NCBI RefSeq assembly: GCF_011058255.1 | Contig: NZ_JAALFH010000050.1 | Location: 1-64,000, forward strand | DNA length: 64,000 nucleotides | Direction of reading: 5' to 3' | Source of the DNA: Thioalkalivibrio sp. XN8 | Lineage (GTDB): Bacteria; Pseudomonadota; Gammaproteobacteria; Steroidobacterales; XN24 | Shown here: in pieces, positions 32,806 through 41,763 of the stretch | How positions within the stretch are numbered: the first letter of the stretch is position 1 | Layout: each line of letters begins with the position of its first letter | Translations under genes and position numbers: made by a program | The notes under the pieces: model-generated | Databases searched by the model: none | What the model was told of the DNA's origin: nothing | What the model saw: the letters and a program-made list of their open reading frames with translations, nothing else

Positions 32806-33840
32806 TCAGCGCGCGTGCAGCTCGACGACGTCCCCGTCGGCCACCGGCTGGTCGGCGCCGACCTGCTGGCCGTCGAACACGTTCCGGCCCCACATCCGCG
32901 CGAAGCGGAAGCCCTCGGCGATGTCCTTGTGGACCAGGCGGGCGACGTCGAGCACGGTCTCGCCCGCGCGCACGGTGAACGGGCGATCGCGCTCCACGTC
33001 CTTGCCGGGCGCCTTGCTGTAGACCCGCACGATGCCGAGCGCCCGGAACAGCCAGGGCGCCAGCTCGCCGAGGCCCTGGCCGGTCTCGGCCGAGACCCGC
33101 AGGGACGGGAAGTGCAGGCCGAGGAGCTCCTCCAGGATGGCGATCTCTTCCGGGTCCCCGGCGAGGTCGCTCTTGTTGGCCACCAGCAGCGCGGGCAGCT
33201 CGATGCGGAAGGGGTCGCGCAGCTCTTCCTCGCCGGCCTGGCCCGGCGGCGTTGCGGCGGCGAGTCCGGGCCAGTCGGCGACCAGGCCGACTTTCTTGCG
33301 CTCCAGGGTGCGCAGGATGAAATCGACCTGCTCGACGCAGGCAGGGTCGGCAAGATCTACCACCAGCAGCACGGCGTCGCAGCTCTGCAGGCTGGAGCCG
33401 ATCCACGGCGGGCTGTGCTCCGGCGACATGGAGGGCAGGTCCAGGAGCTGGAAGGCGATGTCTTCGCAGGGCAGCATCCCCGGCTCGGGAAACTGGGTGA
33501 TGAAGGGCCCCGGTCCCGGCTGGGCGCGTGAGCCGGTGAGCCGCTGGTGCAGCGCCGACTTGCCGCTGTTGGGCGGGCCTACCAGGGCGACCTGGGCTGC
33601 GCCTTCTGGCCGGACGACCAGTGCGGGGCCGCTGCGCGCGCCCCCCTTCTTCGGGCCGGCGAGTTCCTCGGTGAGCTCCTTGATGCGGCTCTTGATATCG
33701 GCTTGCAGGTGCTCGGTGCCCTTGTGCTTCGGGATGGTCGAGAGCATCTGCTTCAGGCAGTCGAGCCGCTCCTTCGGCTCACGGGCGGCGCGATACGCTT
33801 CCTCCGCCTTCTTGTACTCGGGCGAGACGTTGGTGGGCAT
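32806..33840 (-). CDS. DRG/OBG-like GTPase with C-terminal TGS domain
   Basis: The 344-aa protein has a helical N-terminus of about 75 residues, then a G domain with P-loop ALVGPPNSGKSALHQRL near residue 85, a G3 position reading LLDLPSMSPEHSP, and G4 LVANKSD. The TGS domain (about 275-344) has FTVRAGETVLDVARLVHKDI and ends ADGDVVELHAR. The layout resembles DRG proteins of archaea and eukaryotes. The DxxG glycine of G3 is replaced by Ser. DRG-type proteins are ribosome-linked; a bacterial role is not established. The next gene on this strand starts 168 bp beyond its stop-proximal neighbour DUF2189. Confidence 0.8.
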   Translation of the reverse strand: MPTNVSPEYKKAEEAYRAAREPKERLDCLKQMLSTIPKHKGTEHLQADIKSRIKELTEELAGPKKGGARSGPALVVRPEGAAQVALVGPPNSGKSALHQRLTGSRAQPGPGPFITQFPEPGMLPCEDIAFQLLDLPSMSPEHSPPWIGSSLQSCDAVLLVVDLADPACVEQVDFILRTLERKKVGLVADWPGLAAATPPGQAGEEELRDPFRIELPALLVANKSDLAGDPEEIAILEELLGLHFPSLRVSAETGQGLGELAPWLFRALGIVRVYSKAPGKDVERDRPFTVRAGETVLDVARLVHKDIAEGFRFARMWGRNVFDGQQVGADQPVADGDVVELHAR

Positions 33841-33849
33841 GCGCGGTGC

Positions 33850-34638
33850 TCAGGGCTCGTGGCGCGGCCAGGCCGAGCCGTCGATGGTTTCGCGGTAGGC
33901 ATGCCAGGTGGCGTGGCCCAGCAGCGGGAACAGCACGGCGAGGCCGACGAAGGCGGTGGCGAAGCCGACGCCGGTCAGCACCACGATCAGCGCCAGCCAG
34001 ACGGCCATCGCCGGCTTGTTGCGCAGGGCCGCATTGGCACTGCTGAGCACGGCGGTGATGGTGTCGACCTGGCGATCGACCAGCATCGGCAGCGAGAAGG
34101 CGCTGGCCGCGAAGGCGATGGCCGCGAAAATGGAGCCGACCGCCGAGCCGATGGCCAGGAAGCGGACCAGCTGCACCAGTTCGGGGCGCGACTCGATGGG
34201 GAAGAACACGTGCACCATGGAGCCGGCGCGCGCCCAGACCAGGAAGATGATGAGCAGCACCAGCGCGAACACCATGCTGTCGGCGAGGCGGCGGCGGGCG
34301 GTGCGGATGCTGATGTCGAAGGTCGGCACCCGGCCGAGCTCCAGCTGCCAGCTGATGGCGTAGAGGGCGATCGCGAGCAGCGGCCCGATGAACACGAAGC
34401 CCGAGAGCAGGGACAGCATCATGACCCAGCTGCCGAGCTGCAGCGCCAGCAGGCTCACGCCCCAGGACAGGCCGAGCACGACCAGGCCCCAGGCCAGGCT
34501 CTGGCCGGGGGCCGCCCGCAGGTCGCGCCAGCCGGCCGCCAGCCAGCGCAGCGGCGCGCCGGCCCCGATGCGGCGGCACGGCGCAACGAAGGGATAGGCC
34601 GGCTCTTCGCCGGCGCCCGGCGGTTGCTCGAGGGACAT
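33850..34638 (-). CDS. DUF2189 integral membrane protein
   Basis: From ATG 34638 the protein is 262 aa with about six membrane helices. Its cytoplasmic start has the family-like segment APLRWLAAGWRDLRAAPGQS; later come SWQLELGRVPTFD, SAFSLPMLVDRQVDTITAVL and the helix-rich C-terminus. DUF2189 proteins are inner-membrane proteins of unknown function. The GTPase gene follows after 9 bp on the same strand, so they are probably co-transcribed. TATAGA at 34674-34669 on the minus strand could be its -10 box. Confidence 0.8.
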   Translation of the reverse strand: MSLEQPPGAGEEPAYPFVAPCRRIGAGAPLRWLAAGWRDLRAAPGQSLAWGLVVLGLSWGVSLLALQLGSWVMMLSLLSGFVFIGPLLAIALYAISWQLELGRVPTFDISIRTARRRLADSMVFALVLLIIFLVWARAGSMVHVFFPIESRPELVQLVRFLAIGSAVGSIFAAIAFAASAFSLPMLVDRQVDTITAVLSSANAALRNKPAMAVWLALIVVLTGVGFATAFVGLAVLFPLLGHATWHAYRETIDGSAWPRHEP

Positions 34639-34785
34639 CGTGAAACCATTCTCCCGGTTGCCGCATCCTCTATACCATAAGCCGCGGAGAGCGTTCACGG
34701 CCGCGTTGGCGTTTCGGCCGGGTGGGCTGTACGCTTGGCCGCGAAACCGAACGGGATGTGGATCCGCCGGATCCGGGAACAGTGC

Positions 34786-36966
34786 ATGGGTTCGTTTTTC
34801 GCCGAGCTGAAGCGCCGCAACGTCATCCGGATCGCCATGTTCTACGGCGCCGGGGCCTGGGTGATCCTGCAGGTGGCCGACGTCCTGCTCGGCATCGTCG
34901 AGGCGCCGGACGGCTCGTTGCGGCTGCTGGCCATCGTGCTCGGGCTCGGCTTTCCCTTCGCCCTCGTACTGGCATGGGCCTTCGAGATCACCCCGGAGGG
35001 CATCAAGCGCGACCGCGACGTTCGGGCGGAGGGCGGCGCGTCCGCCGAGGCCGGCCGCAAGCTCAATATCGCCACTATCGTCCTGCTGCTGCTGGCGATC
35101 GCGCTGCTGTCCTGGAACATCTTTGCCGGGCGGGACCCCGCTGAGATGGCCCGGGCCCCGGCCGCCGGCGACGCCGCCCGCCCGCAGGATTTGTCCATCG
35201 CCGTCCTGCCGTTCGTCAACATGTCGCAGGATCCGGCCAACGAATACTTCTCGGAAGGGCTCTCCGAGGAGCTGCTGAACGTGCTCGCCCGCATCGACGA
35301 TTTCCGGGTCGCGGGCCGCACCTCGTCCTTCGCCTTCAAGGGCCAGGAGGAGGACCTGCGCACCATCGGCGAACGGCTCGGCGTGGCCAACATCCTCGAG
35401 GGCAGCGTGCGGCGCCAGGGCACACGGGTGCGCGTGACCGCCCAGCTGATCGACGCGAGCACCGGCTATCACCTCTGGTCCGACACCTACGATCGCCAGC
35501 TCGACGATATCTTCGCCATCCAGGACGACATTGCCACCGAGGTGGTGCGCGCCTTGCGCCAGACCCTGCTGCCGGGCGACGAGGCGGTGATTCGCCAGAC
35601 GGCCAAGGGCGACGTGGAGGCCTACAACCATTACCTGCGCGGCCAGTTCCATGCCCGCCTGCGCACGCCCGAAGGACTGCGCCGGGCGCTGGAGGAGTTC
35701 CAGCAGGCGGTGCTGATCGATCCAGCTTACGCGCCGCCCTACGCAGGCATGGCGATGGTCTATGCACTGCTCGACAACTACAACTATCGCAGCCTGGAGG
35801 AGACCGGCCCGCTGGCCCATCGCGCGCTGGAGCGGGCACTGGAGATCGACCCGGCCAGCGACGAGGCCTGGGCCGTGCGCGGCCTGCTCCTCGGCCAGGG
35901 GGCGAACGCGGAGGCGCGCAGGGAGGAGGCACGCGCCGCGCTGGAGCGCGCCGTGCAGATCAACCCCAACAACGCGCTGGCGCACCTGTGGCTGAGCGGC
36001 ACGCTGCTGCCCGACCTGGCCGCTGCCCAGGCTTCGCTGCGGCAGGCCTACGCAGTGGATCCGCTGTCACCGGTGATCGTGTACCGCCAGGTCATGTGGG
36101 CACTGCAGGGCGGGGACCAGGCGGTGATCGACCGCTACCTCGATGAATTGCGGGAGGTCGCCCCGGACTGGTTCATGACCTGGCTGGCGGTCGGCACGAC
36201 GGCGGCCCAGACCGGCCGGATCGCGGACAGCGCGGTGGCCTTTGCCAGGGTGCGGGAGCTGAATCCGGACTATCTCGGCGCCCTGGGGCAGGAGGTCCTC
36301 GCCCTGGAGATGCTCGGGCAGGGCGAGCGGGCCGGCGAACTCCTGGCGGCTGCCGTGGATCGCCAGGGCGGCGAGTCGCTGCAGATCGCCCTCGCGGGTC
36401 ATCGCGCGCGGCAGGCCATCCAGGCACAGGGGCTGGCGGCGGGCCTGGCCGTGTACCGGGCGGAGCTCGAGCGGATCGGGACGACCAACCCTGACGCCGT
36501 CGGGGACCTGGCGCTGCTGGAAGTGGCCGCGGGCGAACCGGTCGCCGCCGAGGAGCGGCTGCAGCCGCTGCTTCGCTACGCGCCCGGGGACCTGCCGGCC
36601 TGTGACCAGCAGACGCAGCTGACGGGCTGCATCGCGCTGGTCATGGCGCTGCACGAACAGGGGCGCGCGAGAGACACCCGCGTGGTCGCAGAACGCACCG
36701 AGGGGCTGATCATGTCGCTGCGCAGCCAGGGGTTCGAGAGCCCGGTCATGCTGCTGATCGAGAACTACCTCAGGCATCTCGACGGGGACGCGGGCAGCCT
36801 GGAGACGACGGTCGCGACGGCCATCGAGCACGGCTGGCGCGTGCCTCCGCCCGTGATCCGCTGGCTCTTCAGCCAGCATGTGGACGAGGAGGTCGTCGAG
36901 CGGCTGGTCGGGATGATGGAGGCGGCGCTGGCCGAACAGCGGGCGCGCTACGAAGAAATCAGCTGA
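34786..36966 (+). CDS. Membrane protein with FlgO-like and TPR domains, copy 1
   Basis: From ATG 34786 (MGSFFAELKRRNVIRIAMFY) the protein is 726 aa. Three hydrophobic segments lie in the first 120 residues, with the linker FEITPEGIKRD. A FlgO/TolB-N-like domain follows (SIAVLPFVNMSQDPANEYFS, RVAGRTSSFAFKG, NILEGSVRRQGTRVRVTAQL, YHLWSDTYDRQLDDIFAIQD). The rest, from about residue 280, consists of tetratricopeptide repeats. Relatives often have an N-terminal DNA-binding or cyclase domain instead of the helices. A paralogue lies at 49385-51262. The function is unknown, possibly in envelope sensing or scaffolding. Confidence 0.8.
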   Translation: MGSFFAELKRRNVIRIAMFYGAGAWVILQVADVLLGIVEAPDGSLRLLAIVLGLGFPFALVLAWAFEITPEGIKRDRDVRAEGGASAEAGRKLNIATIVLLLLAIALLSWNIFAGRDPAEMARAPAAGDAARPQDLSIAVLPFVNMSQDPANEYFSEGLSEELLNVLARIDDFRVAGRTSSFAFKGQEEDLRTIGERLGVANILEGSVRRQGTRVRVTAQLIDASTGYHLWSDTYDRQLDDIFAIQDDIATEVVRALRQTLLPGDEAVIRQTAKGDVEAYNHYLRGQFHARLRTPEGLRRALEEFQQAVLIDPAYAPPYAGMAMVYALLDNYNYRSLEETGPLAHRALERALEIDPASDEAWAVRGLLLGQGANAEARREEARAALERAVQINPNNALAHLWLSGTLLPDLAAAQASLRQAYAVDPLSPVIVYRQVMWALQGGDQAVIDRYLDELREVAPDWFMTWLAVGTTAAQTGRIADSAVAFARVRELNPDYLGALGQEVLALEMLGQGERAGELLAAAVDRQGGESLQIALAGHRARQAIQAQGLAAGLAVYRAELERIGTTNPDAVGDLALLEVAAGEPVAAEERLQPLLRYAPGDLPACDQQTQLTGCIALVMALHEQGRARDTRVVAERTEGLIMSLRSQGFESPVMLLIENYLRHLDGDAGSLETTVATAIEHGWRVPPPVIRWLFSQHVDEEVVERLVGMMEAALAEQRARYEEIS

Positions 36967-36973
36967 CGCGTTC

Positions 36974-38485
36974 TCAGCAGTCGGTCTTGGCGTGCGCGCA
37001 GACGCGATTGCGACCGGCGTTCTTGGCTTCGTAGAGGGCCTTGTCGGCGAGCCGCACCAGGTCCATGGCGCTCGCGGCCTGGTGTCCGGCGTCGTTGTGC
37101 GTGGCGACCCCGATCGAGACGGTGACCTGGAACTGCTCGTCGCCCGGGGCGTCGTGCGTATCGTTCGCCACGGCCTCGCGGAGGCGCTCGAACACGGCCC
37201 GCGCGGCGCCGGTCCCGGTTCCCGGCAGCAGCGCGACAAACTCCTCGCCGCCGTAGCGCATGATGAAGTCGTTCTGGCGCAGGTGGCGCGCCAGGGTCTT
37301 GGCAACGCGGGCCAGCACGCTGTCGCCCACCTGGTGGCCCCGCGTGTCGTTGATCCGCTTGAAATGATCCAGGTCGATGAAGCCGATGGAAAGGGGCCAG
37401 CCCTTGTCCGTCGCCAGCTCGAACTCGCCTTCCAGTACGTCGTCGAAGAAGCGCCGGTTGTGCAGCCCGGTCAGGGCATCGCGGGAGGCGGTCTCGCGCA
37501 GGTGTTGCGTGGTCCGTTCCATCTCGCGCAACTTGGTCTGCTCCGCGGCCACCTGCTGGATCAGGTGAAGATTGCGCTCGGCGAGCAGGTCGCGAGCCTG
37601 GTCGAGCACGCCGGCCGCCTTGCGGGGCGAGATCAGCTCGGTGTCGTACAGGGTGCCCACCTCGGGCAGCATCTGCGCAACTTCCTGCAGCACGCTCTCT
37701 ACCGCGTCGTGTTCCATGCCTAGGAGCTGGCGGGCGTTGTCCGCGATCCGCTTGATGCCGGCCTCGCCCTCTTCGCCAATGAAGAGGTCGGCGATCTGCC
37801 CGCCCAGCAGCACGCAGTTGAGGAAGGTCCGCATTTCCGGCGGCACGGTCACGGCGCCCGGGTCGTGCACCGCCCGGGCCGAGATCGCGAGCCGCTCGGG
37901 CAGGCCCCAGTGGGCCATCAGCCAGGAGCCGGCCTCGCCATGGTCGCAGCCCAGCGCTTCGCGCTCGAGCCGCACCAGGTCCTCGTGATTCTGCGCCGAA
38001 CTGATGACGGGCTCGTAGAGCTCGGGCAGCGCTGCGTCCAGCGCCAGGATGCCGAGATCCTGCAGCAGCGCGGCCAGGAACAGTTCTTCCAGGTCGGCCT
38101 GCCGCTGCCGCTGCCCGAGCGACTGCGCGGCCGAGGCGGAGATCAGGGCGCGGCGCCAGACGAAGCGCATGATCTGCTGGGCGTTCGAGTGGCCGGACAG
38201 CGTTTCCGCGAGCGAGAAGCTGAGCGCCAGCGTCATGGTGGCGTTGAGCCCGATGACGACCAGCGCCTGGCGCAGGTTCGTGCTGCGGCGGCGCTGGGCG
38301 TAGAGAGCAGAGTTGCTCGCCCGCAGGACCCGGCTGGCGAGTGCCGGGTCACGCGACAGCAGGCGGAGCAGGGCGGTGATGTCGACGTCGGGATCACGCC
38401 CCAGCTCGACGATCCGCATGGCAATCCCCGGCGGCGAGGGAAGGTTGGGACAGCACTGCAGGGCGTCGCGGATCTCGGGGTTCAT
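36974..38485 (-). CDS. HDOD-GGDEF diguanylate cyclase
   Basis: The 503-aa protein (start ATG 38485) has an N-terminal HDOD domain (about residues 1-230), with LPSPPGIAMRIVELGRDPDV, then a helical linker and a GGDEF domain (about 340-500). The active site is RYGGEEFVALLPG. An inhibitory RxxD site, RQND, lies exactly five residues before GGEEF, so product inhibition by c-di-GMP is expected. DALTGLHNRRFFDD opens the domain. It converges on the FlgO/TPR gene with 7 bp between. HDOD domains bind partners or nucleic-acid signals and may set the cyclase activity. Confidence 0.9.
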   Translation of the reverse strand: MNPEIRDALQCCPNLPSPPGIAMRIVELGRDPDVDITALLRLLSRDPALASRVLRASNSALYAQRRRSTNLRQALVVIGLNATMTLALSFSLAETLSGHSNAQQIMRFVWRRALISASAAQSLGQRQRQADLEELFLAALLQDLGILALDAALPELYEPVISSAQNHEDLVRLEREALGCDHGEAGSWLMAHWGLPERLAISARAVHDPGAVTVPPEMRTFLNCVLLGGQIADLFIGEEGEAGIKRIADNARQLLGMEHDAVESVLQEVAQMLPEVGTLYDTELISPRKAAGVLDQARDLLAERNLHLIQQVAAEQTKLREMERTTQHLRETASRDALTGLHNRRFFDDVLEGEFELATDKGWPLSIGFIDLDHFKRINDTRGHQVGDSVLARVAKTLARHLRQNDFIMRYGGEEFVALLPGTGTGAARAVFERLREAVANDTHDAPGDEQFQVTVSIGVATHNDAGHQAASAMDLVRLADKALYEAKNAGRNRVCAHAKTDC

Positions 38486-38573
38486 GGCGCATGATTCTTC
38501 AAATAATCGCCTAATATCCAGTATCACCCGCCGCTTGGCAACGGCTCGAGCCTGCTCCATCCTCTCCCCGGGC

Positions 38574-38607
38574 GTTCAGCTTCAGTTCAGCCGCTGCGTC
38601 CTAGCCT
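38574..38607 (+). promoter_or_regulatory. Direct-repeat site and -10 box, probable OmpR-family regulator binding site
   Basis: GTTCAGC occurs at 38574-38580 and again at 38585-38591, an 11-bp period (one helical turn), with another TTCAG between them at 38581-38585. TAGCCT at 38602-38607 is placed as a -10, so the repeats cover the -35 position. This is the usual layout for activation by an OmpR/PhoP-type regulator, and such a regulator is encoded 1.1 kb downstream. Confidence 0.6.
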
Positions 38608-38664
38608 GCAATCGAGGCTCCCGGCAGTCCGGCGCCGGGATCGTGAACGAGCAGGAGAGCAGTG

Positions 38665-39249
38665 ATGAACGAAAGGCTGAAACTCAAGTTGGCGGTGGCG
38701 GGCCTGCTGGCCTGCGTGGCAGGCACGGCCGTGGCCGACCCGCGGCCGCGCTCCGGCGTGGAATACGCGCGGGTGGTGGACGTGACCCCGATCGTGCGCC
38801 AGGTCCGGGTCGAGACGCCCGCCCGCGAATGCTGGCAGGAGACCGAGTACCGCACGGTGCGGCACGAGGCGCGTTACTACGACGGCCGGCGGGCCGGCAG
38901 TGCGGTGCCGACCATCGCGGGCGGGATCCTGGGCGGCGTGATCGGCAGCCAGTTCGGCAGCGGCAGCGGCCGCGATGCCATGACGGCGGTAGGTGTCCTG
39001 GTCGGCGCCTCGGTCGCCTCCGAGGCAGCGCGGAACGAGGCCTACGGCGACCGCCAGGTCAGCTACGAGCGGCGCCCGGTGACGGTGGAGCGCTGCCAGA
39101 CGACGGTCTCCTACCAGACCGAGGAGCGGATCGAGGGCTATCGCGTCACCTACGTCTATGCGGGACGGGAGTACCACACGACCATGGCGTCCCCGCCAGG
39201 GAATCGCATCCCGGTGCGGGTCACGGTGGTGCCCACGCGCCACCGCTGA
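38665..39249 (+). CDS. Exported glycine-zipper (2TM) protein
   Basis: The 194-aa protein starts at ATG 38665 with AGGAG upstream (GTG 38662 is in frame). The signal peptide ends at GTAVADP. The core is a glycine-zipper segment, AGGILGGVIGSQFGSGSGRD followed by AVGVLVGASVAS, flanked by Arg/Tyr/Thr-rich repeats. Such proteins sit in the outer envelope, and homologues respond to envelope stress. It heads the PepSY-regulator-kinase group and has the direct-repeat site in its promoter. Confidence 0.8.
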   Translation: MNERLKLKLAVAGLLACVAGTAVADPRPRSGVEYARVVDVTPIVRQVRVETPARECWQETEYRTVRHEARYYDGRRAGSAVPTIAGGILGGVIGSQFGSGSGRDAMTAVGVLVGASVASEAARNEAYGDRQVSYERRPVTVERCQTTVSYQTEERIEGYRVTYVYAGREYHTTMASPPGNRIPVRVTVVPTRHR

Positions 39250-39318
39250 GCCGGTCCTTGCATTCGCGCGGCGAGGCTTTCAACCTTGTGCGCAGCAACG
39301 CCAGCGAGTGACCTGCAG

Positions 39319-39642
39319 ATGGACCAGTCCAGCACCCTTCGCCGCCGCCCCGGCCGCGCCTGCCTCGGCCTGGCGGCGGCGCTCTTGTGCGCCCTCGCGC
39401 CGGGGCTCGTCCCGGCCCAGGCCAGGCCGCCGGCCGATCCCGGCCTGCGGCTCGCCCAGGCGGACGAGCGGGTCAGTCTCGCCGCGGCCACGCGCATGGT
39501 GCAGCAGCGCTTCGGCGGGCAGGTGCTGCGGGCCGAGACCCGGCGGGACGACGGGCGCGTCGTGCACCGGATCCGGGTGCTGACCGAGGACGGGCGGGTC
39601 CGGACGGTGCAGGTCGACGCGGCGACCGGCCGGATGTACTGA
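39319..39642 (+). CDS. Exported PepSY-like domain protein
   Basis: From ATG 39319 the product is 107 aa. A signal peptide (about residues 12-34, ALAPGLVPAQA) is followed by a single PepSY-like unit: VSLAAATRMVQQRFGGQVLR, HRIRVLTEDGRVRTVQVD and ATGRMY. Small PepSY proteins are frequent beside PhoP/PhoQ-like pairs and are thought to act as periplasmic modulators. An alternative TTG start at 39286 lacks a ribosome-binding site. It ends 45 bp before the response regulator. Confidence 0.75.
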   Translation: MDQSSTLRRRPGRACLGLAAALLCALAPGLVPAQARPPADPGLRLAQADERVSLAAATRMVQQRFGGQVLRAETRRDDGRVVHRIRVLTEDGRVRTVQVDAATGRMY

Positions 39643-39687
39643 CGCCGCCGCGGCCCGCGGCCGGGGCGGCACTCGCGGAGGTGAACG

Positions 39688-40374
39688 ATGCGCGCACTGC
39701 TGGTGGAGGATGACGAGACCCTGCGCCACGGCCTGGCGGCCGCGCTGCGCGCCGCCGGCTGGCAGGTGGACGAGGCTGCCGATGGCCGCGAGGGCCTGTA
39801 CCTGGCGGAAGAGATGGCGCCCGACGTTGCGGTGGTCGATCTCGGCCTGCCCGGGCTGTCGGGCATGGAGCTGATCGGGGCGCTGCGCGGCCACGGCCGC
39901 GACCTGCCGGTGCTGATCCTGACCGCGCGCGACCGCTGGCAGGACAAGGTCGCCGGGCTGAAGGCCGGCGCCGACGACTACATGGTCAAGCCGTTCCATA
40001 CCGAGGAGTTGCTGGCGCGCCTGGAAGCCCTGGTGCGACGCGCCGCCGGCTGGTCGCAGCCGGTGCTCGATTTCGGGGTCATCCGCTTCGAACCGGGCGC
40101 CCAGCGCGTGGAGCGCGACGGTGAGCCGGTCGAGCTGACCAGCTTCGAATACCGCCTGCTCGAGTGCCTCGTGCTGCGCGCCGGGCAGGTCGTCTCGCGC
40201 GCCGAACTCATCGACCGGCTGTACGAGCAGGATTACGACCGCGACAGCAATACCATCGAGGTGTTCGTCGGCCGGTTGCGCCGCAAGCTCGACCCCGACG
40301 GGACGCTGAAGCCGATCGAAACGCTGCGGGGCCGGGGCTATCGCTTCGCCCTCAAGCCCGCCGCCGCGGACTGA
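39688..40374 (+). CDS. OmpR/PhoP-family response regulator
   Basis: The 228-aa protein has a receiver domain (1-115) with acidic pocket VEDDE, phospho-acceptor Asp51 in AVVDLGLPG, Thr in ILTAR and Lys in DDYMVKPF. The winged-helix domain has ELTSFEYRLLECLVLRAGQV, VEVFVGRLRRKL-type recognition helix and LRGRGYRF. An excellent GGAGGTGA precedes ATG 39688. It is followed after 11 bp by its kinase. It probably binds the GTTCAGC repeats at 38574. Confidence 0.93.
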   Translation: MRALLVEDDETLRHGLAAALRAAGWQVDEAADGREGLYLAEEMAPDVAVVDLGLPGLSGMELIGALRGHGRDLPVLILTARDRWQDKVAGLKAGADDYMVKPFHTEELLARLEALVRRAAGWSQPVLDFGVIRFEPGAQRVERDGEPVELTSFEYRLLECLVLRAGQVVSRAELIDRLYEQDYDRDSNTIEVFVGRLRRKLDPDGTLKPIETLRGRGYRFALKPAAAD

Positions 40375-40385
40375 GCCCGAGGGTG

Positions 40386-41741
40386 ATGCCGAACTCCCTG
40401 CGGTCGCGGGTCCTCCTGAGCCTTGCGGTGGCGCTGCTCGTATTCTTCGGGGCGACGGTCGCCGTGCTGGAGTGGAGCCTGGGCAACAGCCTGGCCCGGG
40501 CCCGCGACCAGGTCCTCGAGGCGCAGCTGCTGGCCATGATCGCGGTGGCGGAGCCCGGCGAGGCGGGCGCCGGGCTCGAGCTGCCGGAGCCGCCGGACGG
40601 GCGGATGCTCAGCCCCGGGTCCGGACTGTACGCCGAGATTCGCGACGCCGCGGGCCGGCCGGCGTGGCGCTCGCCGTCGGCGCTCGAGTTGGCGCTGGAG
40701 CTGCCGCCGCCGGGCGCGCCGGGTGTGCGCGACAGCTGGATCCAGCCGCAGCGCGGCGGTCCTGGCCTGGCGCTGAGCAGCATGGTGATCGACTGGGAGT
40801 TCGACGACGGGCGCGTCGAGTCCTATCGTTTCGTCGTGGCCCAGGGGCTGGAAACCTGGGCCGCGCAGCGCCGCGCCTTTCGTCTCGGGCTGGTCGGCTG
40901 GTTCGGCGCGCTGGCGGCGGCGACGCTGGCCCTGCTCGCCTTCGTGCTGCGGCGGGTGATGCGCCCCCTCGGCCGCATCGAGCAGGAGATCCGCGAGATG
41001 GAGGGCGCCGAGCGGGACCAGTTGTCCGCCGGCTGGCCGGAGGAACTGCGCGGCGTCGCGGATAATCTCAACGCGCTGCTGCGCCGCGAGCGCGACCGCC
41101 AGCGGCGCTACCAGGAAAGCCTGGGCAACCTGGCGCACAGCCTGAAGACGCCCCTGGCGGCCATCCGCACCGTGTTGCCGGAGGCGGGCGCCGCCGCCGC
41201 CCCGCAGGTGGCCACGGTGAGGAGCGAACTCGGGCGCATGGACCGGATCATCGGCTGGCAGCTGCGCCGCGCGGCTGCCGTCGGCGCGGCGGGCGTGGGG
41301 CTGGCGCCGGTACCGGTGGTTCCGGTGGTCCGGGACCTGGCTGCCATCCTCGACAAGGTCTACCGTGAGCGGGACGTGCGCTGCGACCTCGAGCTGCCGG
41401 AGAACCTGCGCTTTCGCGGCGACGAGGGCGACCTGCAGGAGATGCTGGGCAATGTCCTGGACAACGCCTGGAAATACGGCCGTCGGCGGGTCAGGATCAG
41501 CGGCGCGCGGCACGGCGTCGACGCCATTACGCTGCGGGTGGAAGACGACGGGCCGGGCCTGGCGCCGGCGCGGGCGGACGAAGTGATGGCGCGCGGCGCG
41601 CGCCTGGACGAGAGTCACCCCGGCCAGGGCATCGGGCTCGCGGTGGTGCGGGAGCTGGTGACCGCCTACGGCGGGCGGCTCACGGTCGCGGCGTCGGCGC
41701 TGGGCGGCGCCGCGGTGGAGCTGGAGTTGCCGGGGGGCTGA
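40386..41741 (+). CDS. PhoQ-like sensor histidine kinase
   Basis: From ATG 40386 the protein is 451 aa. Two membrane helices (about 10-28 and 167-188) flank a periplasmic sensor of about 135 residues that lacks the acidic patch typical of PhoQ. HAMP follows, then the phospho-acceptor His251 in GNLAHSLKTPLAAI. The ATPase domain has the N box NVLDNAWKYG, G1 VEDDGPGLAP and G2 GQGIGLAVV. It pairs with the regulator immediately upstream. The signal is unknown. Confidence 0.92.
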   Translation: MPNSLRSRVLLSLAVALLVFFGATVAVLEWSLGNSLARARDQVLEAQLLAMIAVAEPGEAGAGLELPEPPDGRMLSPGSGLYAEIRDAAGRPAWRSPSALELALELPPPGAPGVRDSWIQPQRGGPGLALSSMVIDWEFDDGRVESYRFVVAQGLETWAAQRRAFRLGLVGWFGALAAATLALLAFVLRRVMRPLGRIEQEIREMEGAERDQLSAGWPEELRGVADNLNALLRRERDRQRRYQESLGNLAHSLKTPLAAIRTVLPEAGAAAAPQVATVRSELGRMDRIIGWQLRRAAAVGAAGVGLAPVPVVPVVRDLAAILDKVYRERDVRCDLELPENLRFRGDEGDLQEMLGNVLDNAWKYGRRRVRISGARHGVDAITLRVEDDGPGLAPARADEVMARGARLDESHPGQGIGLAVVRELVTAYGGRLTVAASALGGAAVELELPGG

Positions 41742-41763
41742 CCGGGCGCGTCCGGGTCTTCGC

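Noticed and set aside
33850-35985. Very long minus-strand reading frame covering the DUF2189 gene and the FlgO/TPR gene
   Set aside because: High GC removes stops from antisense frames. The extension beyond 34638 is antisense to a well-supported TPR protein.
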